Assembly: GCA_031291675.1 (NCBI GenBank)
Contig: JARLIO010000094.1
Coordinates: forward strand, 124,001-188,000
Source of the DNA: Azospirillaceae bacterium
GTDB taxonomy: Bacteria > Pseudomonadota > Alphaproteobacteria > Azospirillales > Azospirillaceae
DNA length: 64,000 bases
Reading direction: 5' to 3'
Part shown: in pieces, positions 51,671-61,810 of the stretch
Position numbering within the stretch: position 1 is the stretch's first letter
How the letters are laid out: every line of letters starts with the position of its first letter
The notes under the pieces: generated by a model
Told to the model about the DNA's origin: nothing
The model's database searches: none
What the model saw: the letters and a program-made list of their open reading frames with translations, nothing else
Made by a program: the position numbers and the translations under genes

Positions 51671-52399
51671 ATGACCAAATGTCTCTTCCTCGCCGGCGCG
51701 ACCGGCGCCATCGGCCGGCGGCTCGCACCGCTTCTGGTCAAGGACGGTTGGCGGGTGGTTGGCACCACGCGATCGGACGGCAAGGTGCCGATCCTGCGGG
51801 GCCTGGGCGTCGAACCCGTCATTGTCGATGTCTTTGATACCGACGCGCTTTGCGCCGCCGTGGCGCAGGTGCGGCCGAGCGTCGTTGTCCATCAGCTCAC
51901 CGACCTGCCCCCCGGTCTCGATCCGGCCCGGATGGCCGAGGCGACGATGCGCAATGCGCGCATCCGCGATGAGGGAACGCGGAGCCTGCTGTCGGCGGCG
52001 ATCAATGCCGGCGTCCGGCGCCTGATCGCGCAGAGCGTCGCCTTTGCCTATGCCGATGGCCCGTTGCCGCACGACGAGAATGACCCGCTGAATATCGATG
52101 CCGAGGGCGCGCGCGGTGCCTCGGCGCGCGGCGTCGCAAGCCTTGAGCGCCAGGTGCTCGCAGGGCCGCTCGACGGGCTTGTTCTCCGCTACGGCCGGTT
52201 CTACGGGCCGGGAACGGGCTTCGACACGGCTTCCGGGCCGGGACCGGTCCATATCGACGCCGCCGCGCGGGCGGCCCAGCTTGCCGTCACCCATGGGGGT
52301 CCCGGCATCTACAACATTGCCGAGGATGACGGAACGGTGTCGAGCGAGAAGGCAAAGCGGCTGCTCAACTGGAACTCTGGCTGGCGGACGGGGCAATGA
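51671..52399 (+). CDS. NAD(P)-dependent epimerase/dehydratase-like protein
   Basis: The 242-residue product has a Rossmann start (CLFLAGATGAIGRRLAPLLV) with the GxTGxxG motif of extended SDR/atypical epimerases. VVHQLTDLPPG and RLIAQSVAFAYADGPLPHDE follow, then GLVLRYGRFYGPGTGFDTAS. It is shorter than typical members (about 290-300 residues); roughly 40 residues around the usual substrate-binding region seem missing after DTASGPGPVHID. A GGAG precedes the ATG. It is the first gene of a three-gene operon divergent from marR. Confidence 0.8.
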   Translation: MTKCLFLAGATGAIGRRLAPLLVKDGWRVVGTTRSDGKVPILRGLGVEPVIVDVFDTDALCAAVAQVRPSVVVHQLTDLPPGLDPARMAEATMRNARIRDEGTRSLLSAAINAGVRRLIAQSVAFAYADGPLPHDENDPLNIDAEGARGASARGVASLERQVLAGPLDGLVLRYGRFYGPGTGFDTASGPGPVHIDAAARAAQLAVTHGGPGIYNIAEDDGTVSSEKAKRLLNWNSGWRTGQ

Positions 52400-52854
52400 C
52401 GCAAACGAACGGGCCTGTCGAGATCGCCCCCGACATTCACGAGGTGGCATCCGAGCCGGAGGTGGCGGCCTGCTACGGCCTGATGCGGCAACTCCGCCCG
52501 CATCTCCTGTCCGAGCCGGAATTCGTCGAGCGCTGGCGGCGACAAACCGGTGCGGGTTATTGCCTGCTCGCCATCTGGAATGGGCCACGACCGGTCGCTC
52601 TGGCGGGTTATCGCGTTCAGGACAATCTGATGCACGGCCGGCATTTCTACGTCGACGACCTCGTGACCGACGAGGCCTTGCGCGGATCCGGTCTTGGCCA
52701 TGCCTTGATGAACCGCCTCAAGGCGGAAGCGCGCGCCCTCGGCTGCGCCAAACTCCTGCTCGATACACCACTGAGCAACAGACTGGGGCAGCGGTTCTAC
52801 GAACGCGAAGGTCTATCGGCGACCGCACTGCGGTTCAGCATCACTCTTGCCTGA
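52396..52854 (+). CDS. GNAT family N-acetyltransferase
   Basis: The 152-residue product overlaps the upstream stop codon by four bases (ATGA). The acetyl-CoA fold is visible in HFYVDDLVTDEALRGSGLGH (R/Q-x-x-G-x-G/A as RGSGLG), AEARALGCAKLLLDTPLSN and the terminal RFYEREGLSATALRFS. The substrate is unknown. It is co-transcribed with the epimerase-like and azoreductase genes. Confidence 0.85.
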   Translation: MTQTNGPVEIAPDIHEVASEPEVAACYGLMRQLRPHLLSEPEFVERWRRQTGAGYCLLAIWNGPRPVALAGYRVQDNLMHGRHFYVDDLVTDEALRGSGLGHALMNRLKAEARALGCAKLLLDTPLSNRLGQRFYEREGLSATALRFSITLA

Positions 52855-52869
52855 GACGGTGAATTGGCG

Positions 52870-53490
52870 ATGCCAATCCTGCTGCATATCCTTGCCAGCC
52901 CACGCGGCGAGACCTCACACAGCCGCAGGATTGGCCGAGCCCTGGTGAGCCATTTGAAGGACGTGGTCGTCGTCACACGCGATCTGGCTCTCCAGCCCCT
53001 GCCCCATCCGGATCGGGATTTCGTCGAGGCGAGCCTGATGGCCGAGAGCGAGCGCGGCGACAGGCAGAAGGCAGCCCTCGCCCTGTCCGAAAGGCTGATC
53101 GCGGAACTGGAGGACGCCGATCTCATCGTAATCGACACGCCGATGCACAACTTCACCGTGCCTTCTGTCTTGAAGGCCTGGATCGACCAGGTGATCCGGC
53201 CGCATCGCACGTTTCGCACGTCGCCGGAAGGCAAGATTGGCCTGCTGCGAAATAGACCGGTTTTCCTCGTCGTCTGCTGTGGCGGCTCTTGCGCCGACGG
53301 CGGGGCGGCCCAGAGCGATTTCCTCACCCCTTACCTGCGCCATGCGCTCGCAACGATTGGTCTTCGCGACCTTTCGGTGCTCCGCTTGGAGGGTCTCAAC
53401 CGCGGGCCGGCTGCTGTCGAACGGGCCGACGAACAAGCTTCGGCCTGGATCGCCGACCAAGTAAGGAACTGGAACGCAAGACAGAGATAA
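52870..53490 (+). CDS. azoR: FMN-dependent NADH-azoreductase
   Basis: The 206-residue flavodoxin-like enzyme reduces quinones and azo compounds using NADH. Landmarks are LHILASPRGETSHSRRIGRA at the phosphate site, LIVIDTPMHNFTVPSVLKAW (the conserved P-M-x-N-F motif), and WIDQVIRPHRTFRTSPEG. The ATG at 52870 is preferred over a TTG two codons earlier. Placement beside a MarR regulator fits induction by electrophiles, as an inference. Confidence 0.87.
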   Translation: MPILLHILASPRGETSHSRRIGRALVSHLKDVVVVTRDLALQPLPHPDRDFVEASLMAESERGDRQKAALALSERLIAELEDADLIVIDTPMHNFTVPSVLKAWIDQVIRPHRTFRTSPEGKIGLLRNRPVFLVVCCGGSCADGGAAQSDFLTPYLRHALATIGLRDLSVLRLEGLNRGPAAVERADEQASAWIADQVRNWNARQR

Positions 53491-53642
53491 CACGACGAGC
53501 AAAACAGCGGCCCGGCTGCGCGACCGCTATAGGCCCGCCTCTCGGGGATTGCGACAGACAATCCGCCCGCCCGTTCCCTGATTTGTTACCTAATTCCCTG
53601 GGAAGGCCAGGGGCGCCTTGGTACCGGCTAACCCCTTGAAAA

Positions 53643-53718
<76 letters not shown>

Positions 53719-53759
53719 TTCGTCACAAACCGTTCATGCCGGTCGCTGGCGAGGCCCGG

Positions 53760-53788
53760 GGTATAACAAAGCCCGGCAGGCTTGTCGA
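53760..53788 (-). promoter_or_regulatory. Candidate promoter of tRNA-Lys
   Basis: On the minus strand TCGACA (complement of 53783-53788) and TATACC (complement of 53760-53765) are 17 bases apart and about 42 bases upstream of the tRNA. Confidence 0.45.
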
Positions 53789-53834
53789 TAGCGAATTTTC
53801 AGTTTTTCCCATCGAAAGGCCCGAGACAATGCCA

Positions 53835-54986
53835 TCACAGGTCACCCAGCATCGCGCGCCGGTGGATCCGAACCTCACGATGGATATGGACGCTCATGAC
53901 CAGGCCAAAGCCGAACAGAACCGTCAGCATCGCCGTGCCACCGTAAGAGATCAACGGCAGCGGCACGCCGACGACCGGGATCAGTCCCATCACCATCGCA
54001 ATGTTGATAAACACATACAAGAACAGGTTGGTCGTCAGCCCCAGCGACAACAGCCGGCCAAAATGGTTGCGACAGCCCAGCGCGATGATGATCCCATAAA
54101 CCAGCAGCAGCGAATAAAGGCTCAGCAGAACGACACCGCCGACCATGCCGAATTCCTCCGCCAGCATCGTGAAGATGAAGTCGGTCTGTTTCTCCGGCAG
54201 GAAGTTCAGATGGCTCTGCGTGCCCATCAGGAACCCTTTCCCGGCCAGGCCGCCCGACCCCAAGGCGATCTTGGATTGCATGATGTGATAGCCCGCGCCC
54301 AGCGGGTCCGATTCCGGATTGAGGAAGGTCAGAACCCGCTTGCGCTGATATTCACGCAGAAACTGCCAGGCAATCGGGATCGCGCCGATACCGAGCGCAG
54401 CCACCACGCCGAATTTCCACAGCTGCACACCGGCCAGAAACAGCATGGCGCCGCCAACCGCCATCAGCATCATCGCGGTGCCCAGGTCCGGCTGCTTCAG
54501 GACCAACGCCACCGGCGTCAGGATCATGGCCCCGGGAATCATCAGGAACGCGGTCCGTCCGACATCCTCCTGGCTCGCCCCATGAAAGAACCGCGCCAGG
54601 GCCAGGACGATCGCGATCTTCATCACCTCCGACGGCTGAAGCTGAATCACCCCCAGATCGATCCAGCGCTGCGCCCCCATGCCGATTTGCCCGGCGACAT
54701 CGACCAGCACCAACAGCGCCAGGGCCAGGAAATAAATCGGGTACGCGGCCCGCAACCAGATGCGAATATCCACCAGGGCAACGGCCAGCATCACCACGAC
54801 CCCGAAGCCAAAGCGGATCAGCTGGCGCGACGCCCAGGGATCAAACCGGCCATTGGCGGCCGAATAAAGCGCGGTCAGGCCGATCGCCGTCAGGGCGCAC
54901 AGCACCAGGACCAGCCCCCAATTGATCTGCCAGACCTTCTCCAGCAGGCTCATGCGCGACTGGTCGGCGCCGAGTTCCAGGCGCAT
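53835..54986 (-). CDS. rodA: RodA, rod-shape SEDS glycosyltransferase
   Basis: The product of about 383 residues is a polytopic SEDS protein that polymerises lipid II in the elongation machinery with its partner PBP2. Landmarks are ALTAIGLTALYSAANGRFDP, GAQRWIDLGVIQLQPSEVMK, PVALVLKQPDLGTAMMLMAV, and GVPLPLISYGGTAMLTVLFG near the end. The ATG at 54986 lies just inside the 3' flank of mrdA (6 bases after its stop codon begins), so the genes are coupled. Last gene of the mreB-mreC-mreD-mrdA-rodA series. Confidence 0.95.
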   Translation of the reverse strand: MRLELGADQSRMSLLEKVWQINWGLVLVLCALTAIGLTALYSAANGRFDPWASRQLIRFGFGVVVMLAVALVDIRIWLRAAYPIYFLALALLVLVDVAGQIGMGAQRWIDLGVIQLQPSEVMKIAIVLALARFFHGASQEDVGRTAFLMIPGAMILTPVALVLKQPDLGTAMMLMAVGGAMLFLAGVQLWKFGVVAALGIGAIPIAWQFLREYQRKRVLTFLNPESDPLGAGYHIMQSKIALGSGGLAGKGFLMGTQSHLNFLPEKQTDFIFTMLAEEFGMVGGVVLLSLYSLLLVYGIIIALGCRNHFGRLLSLGLTTNLFLYVFINIAMVMGLIPVVGVPLPLISYGGTAMLTVLFGFGLVMSVHIHREVRIHRRAMLGDL

Positions 54987-54991
54987 TACCC

Positions 54992-56914
54992 TTATCCACC
55001 CTTCTTTCTTGGTGACGACCCGGCCGCCGTCGTGATGATTCCGATCGCGGGCGGCTCGGCCGCGGGACCGGCATCCGCGCTCGGCCCGCCGAACATCACC
55101 CGGGCGATGTCGCGCTTCTGGCATTCCCACAGGATGTCACGGGCGATCGGCGTCGCGGTGTGGTCACCGCCATGCTCGACAATCACGGCGCAGGCGTAGC
55201 GCGGCGCCGACACCGGCGCAAAACCGACGAACAGCGCGTGGTCGCGCTCGCGCCACGGCAGGTCCAGATTGTTGCGGACGCCGTTGTTGCGTTCCGCGGT
55301 GCCAATGCGCCGGACCTGGGCGGTTCCGGTCTTGCCGCCGAATTCCATCGACGGATCGGGGATCTGCACCGAGTAGGCGGTGCCGCCGGGGCGGCCGACG
55401 GCAACCATGCCCTTGACCACCAGTTCCAGATTGGAGCGCTGGATACCAATTGTCGGCCAACTGGTACGCTCGGGCTCGCCGCCTTCGATCGCCTTGGTCA
55501 GGTGGGGCACGACGGCATAGCCGCCATTGACCAGGCGCGCGGTCATCGTGACCAGTTGCAGCGGCGTCGCCAGGACATAGCCCTGGCCGATCGCGGCGAC
55601 CAGCGTTTCCCCCGGTTGCCAGGACACCCCGGTATGGGCGAGCTTCCATTCCCGCGTCGGAACCAGGCCGGGCCGCTCCCCGGGAAGATCAAGGCCGAGC
55701 CGCTCGCCAATGCCAAAGCGCCTGCACATCGCCGCGATCTTGTCGATCCCGACCCGATGGCCGACATCAAAGAAGAAGACGTCGCAGGAATGGGCGAAGC
55801 CGTTGACCACGTCCATCGTGCCATGCCCGCCCTTCTTCCAGCAATGGAAGCTGTGGTCGCCCAGCTCCATATAGCCTGGGCAGAACACCGTGTGGTGCGG
55901 CGTGATCGCCCCGGATTCCAGGGCGGCCATCGCGACCATCATCTTGAAGGTCGATCCGGGGGGATATTGGCCGGCAATCACCTTGTTGGTCAGGGGCGCC
56001 GTCGGCGTCGACAACAGCTCTTCCCACAGTTCGGCATTGATCCCCATCGTGAAGTTGTTGGGATCGAAACTGGGATTGGAAGCCAGGGCATAGACACCAC
56101 CGGTATGCACATCCATGACCACAGCCGCGGCACTGAGCTGGTCGCCCAGCCGCTGCTGGACATATTGCTGCAGACCGATATCGATCGTCAGGGTCACCTC
56201 GCGCCCGGCATGGCCCTCTTCCCGACCCAGCTCACGGATGACCCGGCCCACCGAATTGACCTCGGCCTGAAAAGTGCCGGCGGTGCCGCGTAACACCGCC
56301 TCCTGCGCTTTTTCAACGCCGTTCTTGCCAATCCGGAACCCGGGCAGCGACAACACCGGATCGCCGGTCAATTCCGATTCCGCGACCGCGCCGACATAGC
56401 CCAGCACATGCGCCGCCGCCTCACTGAACGGATAGGAGCGGATCTCACCAACATCGATCGACACCCCGGGCAGGTCCGGCGTGTTGACTTCGACCGTCGC
56501 CACCTGATCCCAGGTCAGGTTCTCCTTGATCGTCACCGGAACGAAGGCGCGCTTGCGCTGCACTTCACGAAGGATCCGGCGAATATCGGCCTCGGTCAGC
56601 GGCACGATGCCGGACAGCTTGTCCAGCGTCTCCTCCAGCTTGCGCACCGCCTGCTCGGCCGTCACAATGACACGGAAATTCTGGTTGTTGATCGCCAGCG
56701 AGACCCCGGAGCGGTCCAGGATCTGACCGCGGGAGGGTGCAATCAGCCGAAGATTGATGCGGTTCTCATCGGCCAGAACCTGATAGCGACCGGAATCGAC
56801 AACCTGCAGATAATACATCCGGGCGACCAGCGTCGAGAGCAGTCCCAGCTTGGCCCCGCCCAGCAACAGGGTGCGGCGGGTCAGGTTACGGTATCGATCG
56901 GTATCGCGGTCCAT
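54992..56914 (-). CDS. mrdA: Penicillin-binding protein 2
   Basis: The 640-residue class B transpeptidase cross-links peptidoglycan during elongation. One N-terminal membrane helix lies near TLLLGGAKLGLLSTLVARMY, then a pedestal domain (ENRINLRLIAPSRGQILDRS). The transpeptidase domain has the active-site SxxK in YPPGSTFKMMVAMAALESGA, the SxN-type motif at SCDVFFFDVGHRVG and the KTG in SMEFGGKTGTAQVRRIG. The C-terminal tail is Pro/Lys-rich. It begins 6 bases after the mreD stop codon and is followed by rodA. Confidence 0.96.
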   Translation of the reverse strand: MDRDTDRYRNLTRRTLLLGGAKLGLLSTLVARMYYLQVVDSGRYQVLADENRINLRLIAPSRGQILDRSGVSLAINNQNFRVIVTAEQAVRKLEETLDKLSGIVPLTEADIRRILREVQRKRAFVPVTIKENLTWDQVATVEVNTPDLPGVSIDVGEIRSYPFSEAAAHVLGYVGAVAESELTGDPVLSLPGFRIGKNGVEKAQEAVLRGTAGTFQAEVNSVGRVIRELGREEGHAGREVTLTIDIGLQQYVQQRLGDQLSAAAVVMDVHTGGVYALASNPSFDPNNFTMGINAELWEELLSTPTAPLTNKVIAGQYPPGSTFKMMVAMAALESGAITPHHTVFCPGYMELGDHSFHCWKKGGHGTMDVVNGFAHSCDVFFFDVGHRVGIDKIAAMCRRFGIGERLGLDLPGERPGLVPTREWKLAHTGVSWQPGETLVAAIGQGYVLATPLQLVTMTARLVNGGYAVVPHLTKAIEGGEPERTSWPTIGIQRSNLELVVKGMVAVGRPGGTAYSVQIPDPSMEFGGKTGTAQVRRIGTAERNNGVRNNLDLPWRERDHALFVGFAPVSAPRYACAVIVEHGGDHTATPIARDILWECQKRDIARVMFGGPSADAGPAAEPPAIGIITTAAGSSPRKKGG

Positions 56915-56920
56915 CAGAAA

Positions 56921-57430
56921 TCACGCGGGCAGGAAGGCGCGGTGCAGGCGGATGAACAGCACGGCGACAACAGGGAACACGGTCAAGGACAGCAAGGCCT
57001 GGAACAGCGCGGCATCCAGCGGCGCCAGGGTCAGGCTCAGCACCGAGTAGCTGAGCCAGCTCACGCTCATCGCGATCAGAACCACCAGGGCAAACCCGCT
57101 CCACAGCACCACGAACGAGGTGCTGACGAAGAAACGTCGTTGCGTCAGCACGATCCAGTGAACGACGACAAACACCAAGGCATTCATTCCCAAGGGTGTA
57201 CCGCTCAGCAGATCCTGAAGCAAGCCGATCGCGAACGCGGCACTGGTCGGCAGCAGGTCGGGGCGGAAAACAACCCAATAATACACCGCCATCAAGCCCC
57301 ATGCCGGCATAATCGCCGTGAACCCCGGAAGAACAACAGGAACCATCGTCAGCAGGACCAGCAGAAGCGTCGACGCCAACGGCATCAGATTGCGTCCAAA
57401 CTGGTCAAGCTTTTGCAGCACCGCGATCAT
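56921..57430 (-). CDS. mreD: MreD, rod-shape-determining membrane protein
   Basis: The 169-residue product has five to six membrane helices (LMPLASTLLLVLLTMVPVVL, IMPAWGLMAVYYWVVFRPDL, SFVVLWSGFALVVLIAMSVS) and the MreD-type loop AAFAIGLLQDLLSGTPLGMN. It bridges MreC and the PBP2-RodA complex. It sits between mreC (25 bases) and mrdA (6 bases). Confidence 0.93.
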   Translation of the reverse strand: MIAVLQKLDQFGRNLMPLASTLLLVLLTMVPVVLPGFTAIMPAWGLMAVYYWVVFRPDLLPTSAAFAIGLLQDLLSGTPLGMNALVFVVVHWIVLTQRRFFVSTSFVVLWSGFALVVLIAMSVSWLSYSVLSLTLAPLDAALFQALLSLTVFPVVAVLFIRLHRAFLPA

Positions 57431-57455
57431 GCCCGCGACCGCCCGGCCTTCAGCA

Positions 57456-58361
57456 TCACGGCAGTGCGCCCGGCTTCGGCGCCTCGCCCAGCAAATTCGT
57501 CGCCAAACCGAAATCGACCAGCGTCACCATCTCCAGCCGGCTGAGATCGACCATGGGCTGAACCCTGATCCCGTGGTCCGTCACCGAAGCGACCTTGCCG
57601 ACCGGCAGACCCGGCGGCAGGGTGCCGCCATGTCCCGAGGTCACAACCCGGTCACCGATCTGCAGCGGCACGTCGGTTACCGCATAGAGCAGCCGGGGTT
57701 GCTCGGAATTGTCGCCCGACATCACCGCCCGCTGGCGCGACGATTCCATGATCACCGGGATGCGTGAATTGAGGTCCGTGATCAACAGGATCCGGCTTGA
57801 GGTTTCGCCGACCTCAATGACACGCCCGATCAGACCGGGCCCGGCCATGGCGGCCTGCCCCTTGCGGGCGCCGTCGCGGCGACCCGCCGTGACCAGGATG
57901 GTGCGGACGAACGGCCCCCCGGCATCAGCGACGACCCGGCCACTGACATAGGATATCGCGGCATCGGGGACGACATGCAACATGTCGCGCATCGTGCGAT
58001 TTTCCGACTCAAGCTTCAGCGCGGCCTGCTGCCACTGCAGCAAGGCGGCGTTTTCAGCACGCAGCCGCTGGTTCTCCGCCCGGATCCCGGCGAGTTCCTG
58101 GATCCCTTCGATCACCCGGGCCGCGGTCGCGGCGGGACGGGACAACGCGCCCATCACGGGGACGAAAGCATCATCGATACGGCCACGAATATTATCGATC
58201 ACGATGGTGTCGATCTTGCCGACCAGCATCAGCGCGATGGCAACCAGAACCAGCAGCAGGAACGAAAAACGCTGGGCCAGTGCCCGAAGCGGCGCGGCAA
58301 TTCGGAGCACGGATCCGGTGGCACGCGGTTTCAATTGGACCTTCCCAATTCCTGCCCCCAA
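57456..58361 (-). CDS. mreC: MreC, rod-shape-determining protein
   Basis: The 301-residue product has one N-terminal membrane helix (FSFLLLVLVAIALMLVGKID), a coiled coil (LAGIRAENQRLRAENAALLQ) and the periplasmic beta domain with GQAAMAGPGLIGRVIEVGET, SSRILLITDLNSRIPVIMES and VVTSGHGGTLPPGLPVGKVA. It scaffolds PBP2 in the periplasm. It follows mreB after a 234-base gap that shows no gene. Confidence 0.95.
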   Translation of the reverse strand: MGAGIGKVQLKPRATGSVLRIAAPLRALAQRFSFLLLVLVAIALMLVGKIDTIVIDNIRGRIDDAFVPVMGALSRPAATAARVIEGIQELAGIRAENQRLRAENAALLQWQQAALKLESENRTMRDMLHVVPDAAISYVSGRVVADAGGPFVRTILVTAGRRDGARKGQAAMAGPGLIGRVIEVGETSSRILLITDLNSRIPVIMESSRQRAVMSGDNSEQPRLLYAVTDVPLQIGDRVVTSGHGGTLPPGLPVGKVASVTDHGIRVQPMVDLSRLEMVTLVDFGLATNLLGEAPKPGALP

Positions 58362-58595
58362 GCAACAACCGGCCCCCCGGGACGTCCCGACACCTGAGGC
58401 AGAACGCTGTGACTGACCCCGTCAGGGTTCACCCGGACCGGTACGCACCAAGCCCCCCCGGGGTTCATCGCAAGCCGGCGTTCCCACGAAGACGCCTCAC
58501 CAGGAGGACATGTCCCGCTCCGGCTGGCTCGACCCGCATCGGCCGGCCGGGTTCCTCGCTGGTCTCCGGCCGAAAGGAACGGGCGCGCCAACCCT

Positions 58596-59651
<1,056 letters not shown>

Positions 59652-59835
59652 TTAAGTCCGGTGATGACGGCCTGCGTCCGGCCAGGAGAAGAGGAGCGGC
59701 GATCAACGCGCCGCATTCCTTCCCTTAGAGCAATGATCCGCCTTACTCAAGCGCTGAGTGCCGCCGGGATCGATTTCTACCGCCGATCGACCGATTCCGT
59801 CGCAGCGCCGCCGTGGTCGGGGGAAAGCCCGACCC

Positions 59836-59865
59836 GAAAAGCGGCGGCCCCCCGCGGGCCGCCGC
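59836..59865 (-). terminator. Intrinsic terminator of ilvC
   Basis: A perfect 10-bp stem GCGGCGGCCC/GGGCCGCCGC with a 5-base loop lies 11 bases beyond the ilvC stop codon. Read on the minus strand it is followed by CTTTTCGGG, giving a short T-run. Confidence 0.75.
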
Positions 59866-59876
59866 CGCGGCCCGGA

Positions 59877-60899
<1,023 letters not shown>

Positions 60900-60919
60900 T
60901 CATCTTCCTTGCATTGTCG

Positions 60920-60973
60920 TTCCGGGCCGAAGCCGGGCCGGATCAAAGCCGGGCCGAACCAAAGCCGGGTTGG
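60920..60973. repeat. Imperfect short tandem repeat before ilvC
   Basis: Three to four tandem units of 13-16 bases based on AAGCCGGGCCGGATCA are visible between ilvN and ilvC. They lie in the leader of ilvC; meaning unknown, possibly slippage-prone sequence. Confidence 0.5.
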
Positions 60974-61101
60974 AATTGCAGTCCGGGACCGGTGTCGGGG
61001 GCACGTGCCGGCGACAGGCGGACACCCGGCCGCTTCGGTAGAAACGTCAGAAAGCTTGTCCCGCCCCCGCAACCATGGCGGAGGGCGGGGCCGCCTCGTG
61101 G

Positions 61102-61632
61102 CTACAGCCCGCCGGGGCCGCGGGAAATCGCGACAACCCCGGTCCGGCTGACATCGACCAGACCGAGTTGCGCCATCAGGCCGATGAAATCGGAGACTTC
61201 CTCCCCGTTTCCGGTCAATTCGAACACGAATGAGCTGAGTGTGGCATCGACGACCCGGGCCTTGAAGATGTCGGCGATGCGAAGCGCCTCGATCCGCTTT
61301 TCACCGGTCTCGGCGACCTTGACCAGAACCAGTTCACGTTCGATGAAGCGCCCCTCGTCGGTCAGGTCGCGAACCCGGTGGACCGGCACCAGGCGATCGA
61401 GCTGCGCCTTGATCTGCTCGATGATCATCCGCGTCCCCGAGGTCACGATCGTGATCCGCGACACGCTCTGGGTGATATCGACCTCGGCAACCGTGAGGCT
61501 TTCGATATTGTAACCCCGCCCGGAAAACAAGCCGATCACCCGGGCCAGAACACCGGGCTCATTGTCAACCAGCACCGAAATCGTGTGCCGGCATATCGCA
61601 TCGGCCGTAGCCGCGGAAGGCATATTCGACAT
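61102..61632 (-). CDS. ilvN: Acetolactate synthase small (regulatory) subunit
   Basis: The 176-residue product has an N-terminal ACT domain (TISVLVDNEPGVLARVIGLF, GRGYNIESLTVAEVD) and the usual C-terminal domain (RVVDATLSSFVFELTGNGEE, IGLMAQLGLVDVSRTGVVAI). It stimulates the catalytic subunit and gives valine feedback inhibition. It lies downstream of ilvB after about 180 bases and upstream of ilvC. Confidence 0.95.
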   Translation of the reverse strand: MSNMPSAATADAICRHTISVLVDNEPGVLARVIGLFSGRGYNIESLTVAEVDITQSVSRITIVTSGTRMIIEQIKAQLDRLVPVHRVRDLTDEGRFIERELVLVKVAETGEKRIEALRIADIFKARVVDATLSSFVFELTGNGEEVSDFIGLMAQLGLVDVSRTGVVAISRGPGGL

Positions 61633-61810
61633 AGCGGGAAACCCCGATCAACAACAGGCGGTGCAGGCACCGCCAGCAAAACACCCCGCCAGAAACGTCC
61701 CGCGGGCCCGGTGGCCCTGGGACCGCCGGGTCGCGGGAAGGAATTCGGCGAGGCACGAGGAACCGGCCTGCTCCGCACGGAACGGAGGCATGCCGGCCAC
61801 GCGACGAGCT

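Noticed and set aside
53736-55199. 487-codon plus-strand open frame opposite rodA
   Set aside because: Hydrophilic His/Gln/Asp-rich composition is the mirror of a hydrophobic membrane protein.
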